DNA of 64,000 nt from Calditrichota bacterium (GTDB lineage: Bacteria > CLD3), in NCBI GenBank assembly GCA_008501735.1, contig QQUF01000045.1, forward strand, positions 101,957-165,956. Direction: 5' to 3'. Shown here piece after piece: positions 35,365-45,000 of the stretch (positions within the stretch are counted from its first letter, which is position 1; each line of letters starts with the position of its first letter). The notes below the pieces were generated by a model. The model searched no databases, was not told the origin of the DNA, and saw nothing but the letters and a program-made list of their open reading frames with translations. Both the position numbers and the translations under genes were made by a program.

Positions 35365-36031
35365 TTTTTAGTTCTTCCAATTCGTAAACAAGTAGTTTTT
35401 CAGTAACCAAATTCTTTTGAGAAATTAGTGTAATCGAAATTTTTTCTTTAAAGTCATTTAGAATTTCAGGCAATTTTGAATTTGTAGAAATTACAATAAA
35501 TGCCTTACCATTTTCATTTAAATAAAACTTAAACTCATCGAGAAAATTCACAAAAGTTTCAAAGTTCTCCCCTGCCCTCCAAGAAAAATCGTGTAAATCT
35601 TCCGGTTTTCCTTTGTAGTAAGGCGGATTAAATAAAATGAAATCAAATTTTTCACTCTTTAAATTTTCAAAAAGATTGCTGACTTTAAAATTTATGTTTT
35701 TTTCTGTTTTGTTCAGAAGTGAATTTATTTTAGCAGAACGAATTGCCTCTTCGTTAATGTCGGCACAAACAACTTTTGCATTCTTTTTCGCACAAGAAAT
35801 TCCAATTACTCCTGTTCCAGTTCCTAAATCTAAAACTTTGGAATCTTTTTTTATAAAATTTATGATTGAGTCAATAAAAAATTCGGTTGCAAAGTAAAGT
35901 GTTGGATTAAAAGTTTCTTCTAAAACCAAAATATTTAAGTCTTTAAATTTCTCCAAAACCAAATTTTTGTAACGCTTGGAATCAAATATTTTGAACTTTA
36001 AATACCTTAAATTTCTTAAAACTTTAATCAC
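35357..36031 (-). CDS. HemK/PrmC-like class I SAM methyltransferase
   Basis: 224 residues. SAM-binding motif I is VLDLGTGTGVIGI, motif II is VVCADINEEAIRSA, and the catalytic NPPY motif is FDFILFNPPYYKG, which marks N-methyltransferases acting on amino groups of proteins, DNA or RNA. It lacks the N-terminal helical domain of PrmC and is close in size to HemK-related enzymes of unknown substrate or to TrmN6-like tRNA methyltransferases. It overlaps the SirB1-like gene by 8 bp and follows the permease by 3 bp. Confidence 0.8.
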   Translation of the reverse strand: MIKVLRNLRYLKFKIFDSKRYKNLVLEKFKDLNILVLEETFNPTLYFATEFFIDSIINFIKKDSKVLDLGTGTGVIGISCAKKNAKVVCADINEEAIRSAKINSLLNKTEKNINFKVSNLFENLKSEKFDFILFNPPYYKGKPEDLHDFSWRAGENFETFVNFLDEFKFYLNENGKAFIVISTNSKLPEILNDFKEKISITLISQKNLVTEKLLVYELEELKNV

Positions 36032-36034
36032 AAT

Positions 36035-36865
36035 TTAATCTTTAATTTTTGGATCTAAAATATCTCTCAAGCCATCACCAAAGAGATTAAAGCCTAAAAC
36101 TGTAATCAAAATTGCAATTCCCGGAAATGTAATTGCCCACCAAGCACGAAGAATTAAAGGTCTTGCTTGAGCCAACATTGCTCCCCATTCTGGTTGTGGC
36201 GGTTGAGCTCCAAGTCCAAGAAATCCCAAACCAGCAGCTTCCAAAATTGCTCCTGCAAAACCAAGCGTTGCTTGAACAATTATCGGAGCAAGGCAATTTG
36301 GTAAAATCTCAATGAACATTGTGTGAAAATCACCGAATCCTGCAGCATTTGCGGCTTCGGGATATTCGTTACTTTTTTCAACTAAAACAGTTGCACGGAC
36401 TAATCTGATGTATTGGGGAATTCCAACAATTCCGATAGCAATCATTGCATTTGTCAATCCAGGTCGAAGAACAGAAACAATCATAATTGCCAAAAGAATA
36501 CTCGGAAACGCAAGCATTATGTCTGTGAATCTCAAAATTATCGAATCTACTTTGCCACCGTAGTAACCAGCCAAAACTCCAAGTGGAATTCCAATTGTGA
36601 GTGAAATCCCAATCGAAATAAACCCAACAAAAAGGGAGATTCTTGAGCCGTAAATTATTCTGCTCAAAATGTCTCTGCCAAACTCGTCTGTCCCAAGAAG
36701 ATTTGAAGTAACAAAAGGTTCAGTCAACCTTCGAGAAAGTTCCTGTGAATTTGGGTCAAAAGGAGCAAGAATCGGAGCAAAAATAGCTGTAAAAATAACC
36801 AACGAAATTAGTGCAAGTCCAAAAACTGCGATTGGGTGTTTTTTTAAATCTTTTAAAAAAGTCAA
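36035..36865 (-). CDS. Dpp/Opp-type ABC transporter permease (DppC family)
   Basis: 276 residues with an N-terminal helix (AVFGLALISLVIFTAIFA), the LLGTDEFGRDILSRIIYGSRISL signature of DppC/OppC and five further helices. The EAA loop is YPEAANAAGFGDFHTMFIEILPN with the conserved Gly, which contacts the ATPase. A working importer needs DppB, ATPases and a binding protein; none is in the window, so this is an orphan half of the pore. It is embedded among methyltransferase genes in a minus-strand cluster. Confidence 0.88.
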   Translation of the reverse strand: MTFLKDLKKHPIAVFGLALISLVIFTAIFAPILAPFDPNSQELSRRLTEPFVTSNLLGTDEFGRDILSRIIYGSRISLFVGFISIGISLTIGIPLGVLAGYYGGKVDSIILRFTDIMLAFPSILLAIMIVSVLRPGLTNAMIAIGIVGIPQYIRLVRATVLVEKSNEYPEAANAAGFGDFHTMFIEILPNCLAPIIVQATLGFAGAILEAAGLGFLGLGAQPPQPEWGAMLAQARPLILRAWWAITFPGIAILITVLGFNLFGDGLRDILDPKIKD

Positions 36866-36894
36866 ATTTGTTTTGGTTTATTTTAGAGGTAAAA

Positions 36895-37644
36895 TTAATT
36901 TTTCTTACAAAAGAAAACTTCTCTTTCAGGAGCTATTGACATTTGTTTCAAAGCATTTTTGCTAACAATTTCATCTGCTTTGAAAACTCTTACTTCAAAC
37001 CCTGCTTTTTCGAGTCTGTCTTTGTAATCTCTTCCGTAGTTTCTGACGTGGTCGATTTGCCCGTAAAGTCTTAGTCTTTCTTCGTCCGAATCAACTGTAA
37101 AATCTTCTTCTGTAACTTCAACATTTATCGGAACTTGCAAAACTGCCCAACAACCCGTTTTCAAAACTCGGTAAAATTCGCCCATTGCCTTCCAATCTTC
37201 AATTACGTGTTCTAAAACGTGGCTACAATAAATTACGTCAAAAGTTTCGTCAGGAAATTGAATTTCTGTAATATCCATTTTTACCATTGCATCAGGGTCA
37301 TTCAAGTCCGCCGTAACATATTCTAAATTTTTCTCTCTTTCAAGAATTGGTTTTATCGAAAGTTCAGGTGCAACGTGAAGCATTTTTTTGGAGTTTGAAT
37401 CAAAAAGGTTTGTGTTTTTACGGAAGAAAAGTAAATCTAATCTGTGCCTTTGTTCAGACTCGCAAATTGGACACCAAGAATTTGGTTTCCCTGTTTCCAA
37501 ATGATTCAAGAATTTTTGGATTTTTGTATCGCAAACAGGACAATAAAATTCATCTCCTTTAAAAACATTTCTTTTTGTCTCAAAAGGAAGTCTTGCCAAA
37601 AATTTACGAGCCAGCCAAACATTTTCCATTAATGAATAGAACAA
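36895..37644 (-). CDS. Zinc-ribbon SAM-dependent methyltransferase
   Basis: 249 residues, or 244 if it starts at the ATG at 37629; no ribosome site separates the two. A four-cysteine N-terminal ribbon (FYCPVCDTKI, then SWCPICESEQ) precedes a class I methyltransferase: MLHVAPELS, then DITEIQFPDETFDVIYCSHVLEHV, which is the methyltransferase-11 pattern. Such CPxC-headed enzymes are common in Bacteroidota near polysaccharide genes, but here no such genes adjoin. Substrate unknown. 29 bp separate it from the permease. Confidence 0.8.
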   Translation of the reverse strand: MFYSLMENVWLARKFLARLPFETKRNVFKGDEFYCPVCDTKIQKFLNHLETGKPNSWCPICESEQRHRLDLLFFRKNTNLFDSNSKKMLHVAPELSIKPILEREKNLEYVTADLNDPDAMVKMDITEIQFPDETFDVIYCSHVLEHVIEDWKAMGEFYRVLKTGCWAVLQVPINVEVTEEDFTVDSDEERLRLYGQIDHVRNYGRDYKDRLEKAGFEVRVFKADEIVSKNALKQMSIAPEREVFFCKKN

Positions 37645-37713
37645 AACAAAAAGCCTTAGTTTGTTAAAAGATTAGGTTGAATTTAAACATTTTATGAATT
37701 TTAACAAATTTAT

Positions 37714-39024
37714 TTAAACTTTCACCCAAAGATGAAATCTACTCTTGGCAAAAATGCTCAAAGTAACTCCTCTTGCAAACATAAACAAGGTCATTGCCAA
37801 CCAAAGACTGTTGTTTCCCAAAACTTCTTTTGTCAGGTAAAAAATAGGTATAAAAACTATAAAAGTGCAAATGAGCATTGAGTTTCTTAAGGTTTTTGAA
37901 TCTGTTGCTCCGAGATAAATTCCGTCCCAAATGAAACAAAATCCATTAATCAAAGGTGCAAGAATTGTCCAAATCATAAATTCTTTTGCTAATTCAATGA
38001 CTTGATTTTTGTCTGTAAAAATGGAAAGAATGTGTTCAAAGAAAAAGTAGTAAACCAACGCAATCAAAACTCCAAGCCCGATTCCCCAATAAAATATTTG
38101 AATAATTATTTGTTTCAGATTTTCAATATTTTTGGCACCGATGAATTTTCCGACTAAACTTTCAGCAGCGTAAGCAAAACCATCAATTCCGTAAGCAAGA
38201 ATCATCCAAAGTTGGAAAAGGATTGTGTTGACAGCAAGAACTTCTTCGCCAAATTCTGCTGACTTTGCTGTAAAAAATGACAGTGCAAAAACTAAACTCA
38301 AAGTCCTAATTGTGATGTCTAAGTTTAAACGAAAAAACTTCTTCAAAGCCACAGAGTCTAAGATTTTTTCAAAGTTGAGTTTAAAGGAAAAATTGTAATG
38401 TTTAATTAAAATGTAAAATGAAAGGAAGAAACCTAAATACTGTGCGAAAACAGTTCCTAAGGCAACACCATCGGATTTGAAATCAAAAACTTTAATAAAA
38501 ATTAAATTGAAAATTACGTTTGAAAGGTTTACTACAATTGTTAGGAAAAGTGGGATTTTCGAGTTTTGCATTCCCAAAAACCAACCTAAAACGACGTAGG
38601 AAAAAAGAGTCGCAGGAGCAGCCCAGATTCTAATTTCAAAATAACTCCTTGCAAAAACTTCAACTTCTTCTGTTCCATCGACAAGAAAAAAACTTAGTTC
38701 AGCAATTGGAAATTGTAAAAGAATCAAAGCCAAACCGCCAAGAATTGCAACCAAAAGTCCACGCATCAAAATCAAGTTCTGTTCTTCGGAATTGTTTTCA
38801 CCGAATGCCTGAGCAGTCAAACCTGTTGTTCCCATTCGGAGAAATCCAAAACCCCAATAAATGAAGTTGAAAATCATTCCGCCAATCGCAATTGCACCCA
38901 AGTAATGCAATCCTTCCAAATGTCCGACTAAAGCTGTATCAACCGAACTTAAAAATGGAATTGAAAGGCTTGTGAGAATGTTTGGAATTGCTAAATTCAG
39001 AATTTGCTTGTTAAGAGATTTCAA
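37714..39024 (-). CDS. MATE family multidrug efflux transporter
   Basis: 436 residues with twelve predicted membrane helices in two halves. The N-terminal region IPNILTSLSIPFLSSVDTALVGHL and FGFLRMGTTGLTAQAFGE are typical of the DinF-like branch of MATE exporters, which expel cationic drugs or metabolites using a Na+ or H+ gradient. It lies upstream of the minus-strand cluster with a 69 bp gap. Confidence 0.88.
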   Translation of the reverse strand: MKSLNKQILNLAIPNILTSLSIPFLSSVDTALVGHLEGLHYLGAIAIGGMIFNFIYWGFGFLRMGTTGLTAQAFGENNSEEQNLILMRGLLVAILGGLALILLQFPIAELSFFLVDGTEEVEVFARSYFEIRIWAAPATLFSYVVLGWFLGMQNSKIPLFLTIVVNLSNVIFNLIFIKVFDFKSDGVALGTVFAQYLGFFLSFYILIKHYNFSFKLNFEKILDSVALKKFFRLNLDITIRTLSLVFALSFFTAKSAEFGEEVLAVNTILFQLWMILAYGIDGFAYAAESLVGKFIGAKNIENLKQIIIQIFYWGIGLGVLIALVYYFFFEHILSIFTDKNQVIELAKEFMIWTILAPLINGFCFIWDGIYLGATDSKTLRNSMLICTFIVFIPIFYLTKEVLGNNSLWLAMTLFMFARGVTLSIFAKSRFHLWVKV

Positions 39025-39127
39025 GATTTCTCGAAGTTGAGGTTCAAATACTTTACTTTTGGCTGAATTTTAACTAAGTTTTCTGAAATCTTAAGATATT
39101 TTTTAATTCCTTATGATTTAATGCTTG

Positions 39128-39157
39128 GGAAAAAACTAATTGCCGTTAGTTTTTTCC
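39128..39157 (-). terminator. Terminator hairpin overlapping a stop codon
   Basis: A perfect 12 bp stem (GGAAAAAACTAA / TTAGTTTTTTCC) with a 6-base loop. On the minus strand the left arm ends with the TAA stop of the gene ending at 39146, and the right arm supplies the T-run. Confidence 0.75.
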
Positions 39158-39985
39158 TATTTTTTTGCCAAAAATCTTTTGTTGCAAATCGTCTCTGTGA
39201 TTAATTTCGTTTACCAAGCTTTCAAAACAAAATTTAGAATTTTCATTTCTAACTTTTGACTCAAAAAAAACTTTACCTTTTTCAAAAACTTGAATTGTAA
39301 AAAATGGTTGATTGTTGAAGTCTAACTCTTTGTTGTAACGAAATTCAAAATCAGCTTCGTTTGAAGAATTGACCAAAATTAAACCTGTTTCATCAAAAAA
39401 TGGCTTCTCTTTTCCTTTGAGTAAATCAACTTTAAAGTTTGAGCTAAAAATCACTTTTGTAGCCTCCAAGTCATTTTTGATTTTTAGGTTAAAGTAAAGA
39501 TTTTCAAGAACAGACTTTATTTTTTTACCTGTGAGCAATGCAAGTTCAACTTCGTCTAAATCTTTAATTTTCAAGTTTTCAGCAAAAACAATTTCGCCCC
39601 TCAAAATGTCAATCAATTGGTAAGAGAAATATTTTTGAGAAATGAAAAATGTGATTAAAATATTTGCACTTATCCAACTTTGAATTTCACGTTTTTGAGA
39701 AGAATCACTTCCCAATAAATATTCACCAATTTCACTTTCTCCAAAACTAAACTCTGCCAGAAGTTTTTCAATCTGATGTCGTGGAACTAAGTTAAAAGCA
39801 TTGTAGTTTGAAGTTGACTTTAGTTCCGACTGTAAAATGAAATTGAAACTACTAACTGAAAATTCCTCAATTCCTTGCTCAACTTGTGGAATTGTTACAG
39901 CCACAACAAACGGCTTTACACTTTTTTCTTGTGCAAAAATTTGAAAAGTAAAGATTACCAGAAATAAAATTATTAATTTTTTCAT
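39146..39985 (-). CDS. Exported protein resembling CsgG/TolB-like envelope family, function unknown
   Basis: 279 residues with a signal peptide (MKKLIILFLVIFTFQIFAQ) and GAGGT 6 bp before the start. The segment FNLVPRHQIEKLLAEFSFGESEIG, then WISANILITFFISQ, recalls the 'V-x-R-x-x-I-x-x-x-L-x-E-x-x-F' pattern of CsgG, LpoB and FlgO-type periplasmic proteins. No lipobox or other catalytic motif is present. The similarity is weak and the assignment is tentative. It lies after a terminator that closes the upstream gene. Confidence 0.5.
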   Translation of the reverse strand: MKKLIILFLVIFTFQIFAQEKSVKPFVVAVTIPQVEQGIEEFSVSSFNFILQSELKSTSNYNAFNLVPRHQIEKLLAEFSFGESEIGEYLLGSDSSQKREIQSWISANILITFFISQKYFSYQLIDILRGEIVFAENLKIKDLDEVELALLTGKKIKSVLENLYFNLKIKNDLEATKVIFSSNFKVDLLKGKEKPFFDETGLILVNSSNEADFEFRYNKELDFNNQPFFTIQVFEKGKVFFESKVRNENSKFCFESLVNEINHRDDLQQKIFGKKIGKN

Positions 39986-40005
39986 TTTTTACCTCACTTA
40001 AGAAA

Positions 40006-40039
40006 TAGCCTTCAAGCAACTAAAATCACTTGAAGGCTA
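40006..40039 (-). terminator. Minus-strand terminator after small envelope gene
   Basis: An 11 bp stem TAGCCTTCAAG / CTTGAAGGCTA with a 12-base loop is followed on the minus strand by TTTCTT. It separates the genes ending at 40047 and starting at 39985. Confidence 0.7.
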
Positions 40040-40046
40040 GGTTTTC

Positions 40047-40601
40047 TCATAAATTAAAACCTGTGGTAAAATTGTAGTGTAAACCGTCTCTCGAACGAGA
40101 AACTGCGAAGTTAAACGGAAAATACATTCCGTCCATTTTCAAACTGTAACCTGTTGCAAAGACAAAAGCAGGTTTAATGTCTTTTACACTTTTGTCTTTC
40201 ATCGTAAGGTTTGGACCAAAAGCAAACTCAAAACCTGATGCAGTTCTAATTCCAAGAAGCCAAGAAACGCTTGGAATGAGAAGTGATTGGTCAAGCCCAC
40301 CAACTAACGGAATGAATTCTGTCAAAGCGGTTACTCCATTATTTGTTGAAAAAAATCTTTTTTCAAATTGATAACCAAATTGAACAATCAAAGGATTCGC
40401 ATCGAATTTATTTTTAAGTCGATTTTTATCCTCTCCAGTTACTAACGTTAATCCAACTCTTGGACCTGATAGATTTAAAACTTTAACTCCTTTTTTATCT
40501 CCCCAATTTCTATTGGGAAGTTCACTTTGGGCGAACCCAACTTTGCTTCCAAACAAACAGAATGATAGAATTGCCGTTGCTATCAAATTTTTTGTTTTCA
40601 T
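40047..40601 (-). CDS. Small outer membrane beta-barrel-like protein
   Basis: 184 residues with a clean signal peptide (MKTKNLIATAILSFCLFGSKVGFAQ) and AAGGA upstream. The mature chain is beta-rich (SGPRVGLTLVTGED, VSWLLGIRTASGFEFAFGPNLTM) and resembles eight-stranded barrels of Bacteroidota; no specific family was recognised. It shares a divergent promoter region, containing two palindromic operator-like sites, with the TetR regulator, so it is the most likely direct target of that regulator (inference). Confidence 0.6.
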   Translation of the reverse strand: MKTKNLIATAILSFCLFGSKVGFAQSELPNRNWGDKKGVKVLNLSGPRVGLTLVTGEDKNRLKNKFDANPLIVQFGYQFEKRFFSTNNGVTALTEFIPLVGGLDQSLLIPSVSWLLGIRTASGFEFAFGPNLTMKDKSVKDIKPAFVFATGYSLKMDGMYFPFNFAVSRSRDGLHYNFTTGFNL

Positions 40602-40637
40602 TTTAAATTTTCCTTTTGATTTAATGCTTAAATTAAA

Positions 40638-40677
40638 TTGACGTTGTCAACTTAAAAACAAAACTTGACCTTGTCAA
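40638..40677. promoter_or_regulatory. Two operator-like palindromes, probable TetR binding sites
   Basis: Two copies of TTGAC-N3-GTCAA (TTGACGTTGTCAA at 40638 and TTGACCTTGTCAA at 40665), centres 27 bp apart, lie between the divergent small barrel gene and the TetR gene. Sites of this form and place are typical TetR autoregulatory operators. Confidence 0.6.
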
Positions 40678-40734
40678 TATTTTTTTTACCTTTATCAAAA
40701 ATTTTCTTAAAATGTTTAACAAAAAGTTAGAAAA

Positions 40735-41337
40735 ATGCCCAAAAAACAAAACTACCATCACGGAAATTTACGGCAGCAATTATTAACTAAAGCAGATGAG
40801 ATGATTTCATCTGGTGGACTTGACAGCCTTACAATGCGAGAAATTGGAAAACAAATAGGTGTTTCAAGAACTGCACCTTACAATCATTTTAAGGACAAGT
40901 CTGCTCTACTCTCGGCAGTTGCGACGGAATATTTTTTGGATTTGAAAAATAGGCTTAGTGCAATTGACGCAACTGATTACGAAGATGCAATGGATTATTT
41001 TAAAGCAATGAGCAACACCTATTTAGAATTTGCACTTGAAAATCCTGAACGTTATCAATTAATGTTTGGAAAAAATTCTTTGAGAAGAAGTGATTACCCT
41101 GAACTTAAAATTGCTGCTGACGAAGCATTTTATCAATTGATTTTGATAATTGAATTTTTACAAAGATATAATATTCTGAAGGAAGGAAATTCTCGTTCTT
41201 ACGCTTACATTGCTTGGGCAAGTTTTCACGGACTTTCATCGTTAATTATTGACAAGCAAATTGAGCATCAAGTTGATTCTAAAATTTTAACAGATTTTAC
41301 AATCCAAACTTTGATTGAAGGAATGAAAAAAGATTAG
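40735..41337 (+). CDS. TetR/AcrR family transcriptional regulator
   Basis: 200 residues. The helix-turn-helix is at about 15-60 (ADEMISSGGLDSLTMREIGKQIGVSRTAPYNHFKDKSALL quoted in part: LTMREIGKQIGVSRTAPYNHF), which is the TetR_N signature. The C-terminal helices (EYFLDLKNRL, TYLEFALENPERYQLMFG) match the TetR_C_13-type ligand domain. Dimeric repressor by homology; inducer unknown. The twin palindromes in its upstream region suggest autoregulation and control of the divergent barrel gene. Confidence 0.9.
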   Translation: MPKKQNYHHGNLRQQLLTKADEMISSGGLDSLTMREIGKQIGVSRTAPYNHFKDKSALLSAVATEYFLDLKNRLSAIDATDYEDAMDYFKAMSNTYLEFALENPERYQLMFGKNSLRRSDYPELKIAADEAFYQLILIIEFLQRYNILKEGNSRSYAYIAWASFHGLSSLIIDKQIEHQVDSKILTDFTIQTLIEGMKKD

Positions 41338-42065
41338 GCATTTTTATTTTTAAATTTCCGCGAAAAATAAATCGAATTTGCTGCTTCTAAAGGTCCGATT
41401 AACCAATAAATCATTCCTGCCCATTTCGAATCTTCGATTTCTCCAAAGAAGGCGATGCAAACGGACAAAAAAGAAATAACTACACAAATCAAAAAGGCAT
41501 TAATTCCTAATTTGGTTTGTGAAATTTCGTATTGATTTAATTCTAACTTCTCTTTTAAAGTCAGAACGTGAAAATACATTAAGGTAAGAACTGTCGCTAT
41601 TGCAAAAAAACCACTCGAATAAATTATCATTAATGTTGGAACTTGCTCGCCGACGATTGAAATATTTACACTAATGTTAAATCCCAGAATTTCCTTGAGC
41701 AAAAGCGAATCAATCAAAAGTGTAGTCAAAAATTTTAACGGATAAATGTAGAACAGAACGAAAAAGAGAAGAAAGCCATTTAAAATTATCATTTTGGTAT
41801 CCGAAACACCATAATGCCGAAAGAACTTGTAATGCCTAAACCAAATCGCAAAAATTACTAAGAATGTTACACCAAAAGAGACAAAGCCTTCCATAATCAA
41901 TTGTAATTCATTGAATGTTTTCGGCACTTCAAGCGAAACAATCAACAATGCAATTGCGATTGCAAAGACAGCATCACTTAATCCTTCAACTCTGGAAACT
42001 TCATTCCCTCTCCAACGAAAATCATTTTTGCCAAATTCATTTTTGATTGCTTGTTGACGAATCAT
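41334..42065 (-). CDS. TMEM175-like potassium channel protein (DUF1211)
   Basis: 243 residues. Near the N-terminus is RVEGLSDAVFAIAIALLIVSL (R25 on), the TMEM175 filter-helix motif R-x-x-x-F/L-S-D-A-x-F-A-I. About six membrane helices follow (VTFLVIFAIWFRHYKFF, ILNGFLLFFVLFYIYPLKFLT). Bacterial TMEM175 proteins are K+-leak channels forming tetramers. Its 5' end overlaps the CotH protein stop (ATGA) and its 3' end overlaps the TetR gene by 4 bp. It is the last gene of a four-gene operon. Confidence 0.85.
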   Translation of the reverse strand: MIRQQAIKNEFGKNDFRWRGNEVSRVEGLSDAVFAIAIALLIVSLEVPKTFNELQLIMEGFVSFGVTFLVIFAIWFRHYKFFRHYGVSDTKMIILNGFLLFFVLFYIYPLKFLTTLLIDSLLLKEILGFNISVNISIVGEQVPTLMIIYSSGFFAIATVLTLMYFHVLTLKEKLELNQYEISQTKLGINAFLICVVISFLSVCIAFFGEIEDSKWAGMIYWLIGPLEAANSIYFSRKFKNKNA

Positions 42066-45000
42066 TTTAACAAGACCATTTTTTTCACAATTTTAAAATC
42101 CTGACTTTCAAGTCTGTAAAAATAAATTCCGCTTGAAACAGGTTTTTCTAAAGAATTTGTGCCATTCCAAACAACTGTTCCTTTTTGTTTTTTTATCTCA
42201 AACTCTTTTACTGTTTCACCTAAAATATTAAAAATTGTCAACTTACTTTTTTCGTAATTCCTAACTCGTAACTCGTAATTAATCGTAGTTGTTGGATTAA
42301 ATGGATTTGGAAAATTTTGACTTAAACTGAATTTCTTTGGTGTTAAGTCTTTTTCTTCAATACTCGTAGGGAAATCATTAATTTCACCCGGAGTTCCGAA
42401 GGGGCTCAAACTTATCGACCAATTTTCAGGTAAAGAATTATCGCTCAAAGGGTCTTTTAAAGACAATGTTTTTCCAGTTCCGTTAGCTTCAGAAGACCAA
42501 AGTGAATCAGGCTCAAATTTCACCGAATCCACTAAAGTTCCAAACAAATCGTAAAGTTTAATTTCATCGCCGTTGCTACTTAAACCAAAATTAAACTCGC
42601 CTACAAAATTTTGAACACTTGGATTAAAATTCACAAAATCAGTAGTATCTCTACAAATGACAAGAAATTCTTGTGGAGGTAAAAATGTAGAATCAGGAAA
42701 AACAAAAACATTCCCTGTGTCAGAATCAGTGATTTTCCAAGAACTCAAATTTACTGTTTCAGAGCTAGAGTTGAAAACTTCAAACCAATCTTCTGTATCG
42801 AAATTCGGTTCAGAGTTATAATTTATTTCGTTGATTACAATTGAATCACTTACCGTTGTAGAATCAATTGCAAAAATTGCATATTTCAAGATATTGTCAG
42901 TAATTGTAAAATTGATTTCTAAAGAATCATTAAAAGTTGGTCCAGTCCAACCAACAAAAGTATAACCTTCTTTTGGTATTAATTTCAATTTCATTTTTGC
43001 ACCGTTGAAGAAAAGTCCACTCAATGCTCCATTTTCCATTGCTCTGTCATTAAAAATCAAGTCCGCTGCCTCTGACGGTGCAACTTGAAAATAAATATTT
43101 GAAGTAGTGCCAGAAAGTCCAAATTTATTAATCACATGATTCCGAACGTATGGATTTCTATTGTTTGCAAAAACAATCATATTTTGTATATCTGAATTCC
43201 ATTGTGAAAGACTTCCTCCATTCCAACGGCTTAAGTGGTTTTGAATCTCATAAAATATCTTGTCTTTTTTTGAGTTAATATTTGCAACCATCGAGTCTGC
43301 GACAAAAACTTTATTCAAGAGATAAGCGAATTCATTAATGAAGTAATTTTGATAATCAGAATTTTCTAAAAGCTTCCTTAAATAAAGAGTTGACCAAGGA
43401 GGATTTGGCCAACTTGGTCCATTTGGTTCAGTAGCAAAATCTAAAGTATTATTTGTATAGGAACTAAATCCAAAATCTGTATCAAATAACATCCAACGCC
43501 ATTTCCCATCTGAAGAACGTTTTCTCCACATACTTGAATTATTTCCAGGCCAATCTGTGTTATCAAAATAAATTTGAGAGATTTGGTATTGTGTAAAATT
43601 CAACAAATCAATCATTTTACTTGCTGAATCATAAACAGCACTGTCCGTGAAATTATTTGTTTCAAAATAATTTTCTAATTGATTGAAAGAATTAATACTT
43701 CCTGCTTTAACTTCACTTCCATTTTTTATTAAATCAATACTGTCTTGGCTAACTCCGTGATGGTGAAAAATATAATCTGCATTTAGTTTTTCTCGCAAAT
43801 TCAACATTCCCCAATACTGCCCATTTAAGTACAAAACTGCTGGACGAAATTTTTGTAAATCAATGTTCAAATCGTCAACAAGTGAAGTCATAACTCCATC
43901 TCGAAACATTGTATTATTCCAATCATTTCCAGAATTTCGCATCATAAAAGAGTTAAAATTTTTAATCTCAGAATCTGGAAAAATTTCATATTCAATTTCT
44001 TTTATTCCATATTCGCTTCTTGCAAAAATCGACATAGATTTTTGAGAATGCCCTCTACTCCAACCACCTGAAATTTTAATTCCACAATCTAACTCAAACC
44101 CTAAATTCCCACTTTCATCAAAAAATTCTGTGTGAGCTGGGCGTTCCCAATCTTGCCAAAAATTTGCATTAAAATAAGGATAATTCGGGTCTGCATTAGG
44201 ACCTAAAGCATAAATTCCAAAATTCTCGTCCCAAAGATTTTCAGGTGTAGTTGAAATCGAAACAACAGGCAAAGTTTTACTAACATTCATAAAGTAAGTC
44301 TTTGTAACTACTTCACTTGGTAAAAAACCTACTTCAAAACTTCTTGCTCTTAAAACTGTCGTTTGTAAAACTGAAATTGGATTTGTATAAACTTGTGAAG
44401 TATCAGTCGGTTCTGTTCCATCTAACGAGAAACGAATTACAGAATTTGGTGAATTTGAGTTTAAATTAACTGTAATCGAATTTTGGTAAAAACCATTTGG
44501 TTGCGAGAAATTAGGAACTTCTGCAAAATTTAAATAACCAGGATTTACATTCGCAGTTTCAGGAGTCGGTTGGTCAAAAATTACAAAAGTTGAATCTGCA
44601 TTCGGGAACCTACCAAATGAGAAATTGCTTGGAACTTGTCCGAAAGTTAAAGAATCAATTATTTGTCCATTTGAATCAGAAATTACTAAAAATTCACCGC
44701 CTGAACTCAAATTAAAATTCGTGTGTAAATTTGGAATTGCAAAGCTAAGAAGTGGATTTAAACCTTGTGGAACTAAAGGAGAATTCTCCATTCCAAGTAC
44801 TAAAAATGGAATCGCTGTCAAATCGGAAGAAGTTGTTGAGGCGTTATGAACTTGAATTGACAAAACATTTTGTCCTTGAACTAGAAGATTTTGAAAATTA
44901 TTCAATTTATAAACTAATGGCAAACCTCCGTTGTAAATTTCTGCTTCTCTTCCTCCATTAGATAAAGTATTAAAAGGAGGTGACAAACCGCTAATATTTT

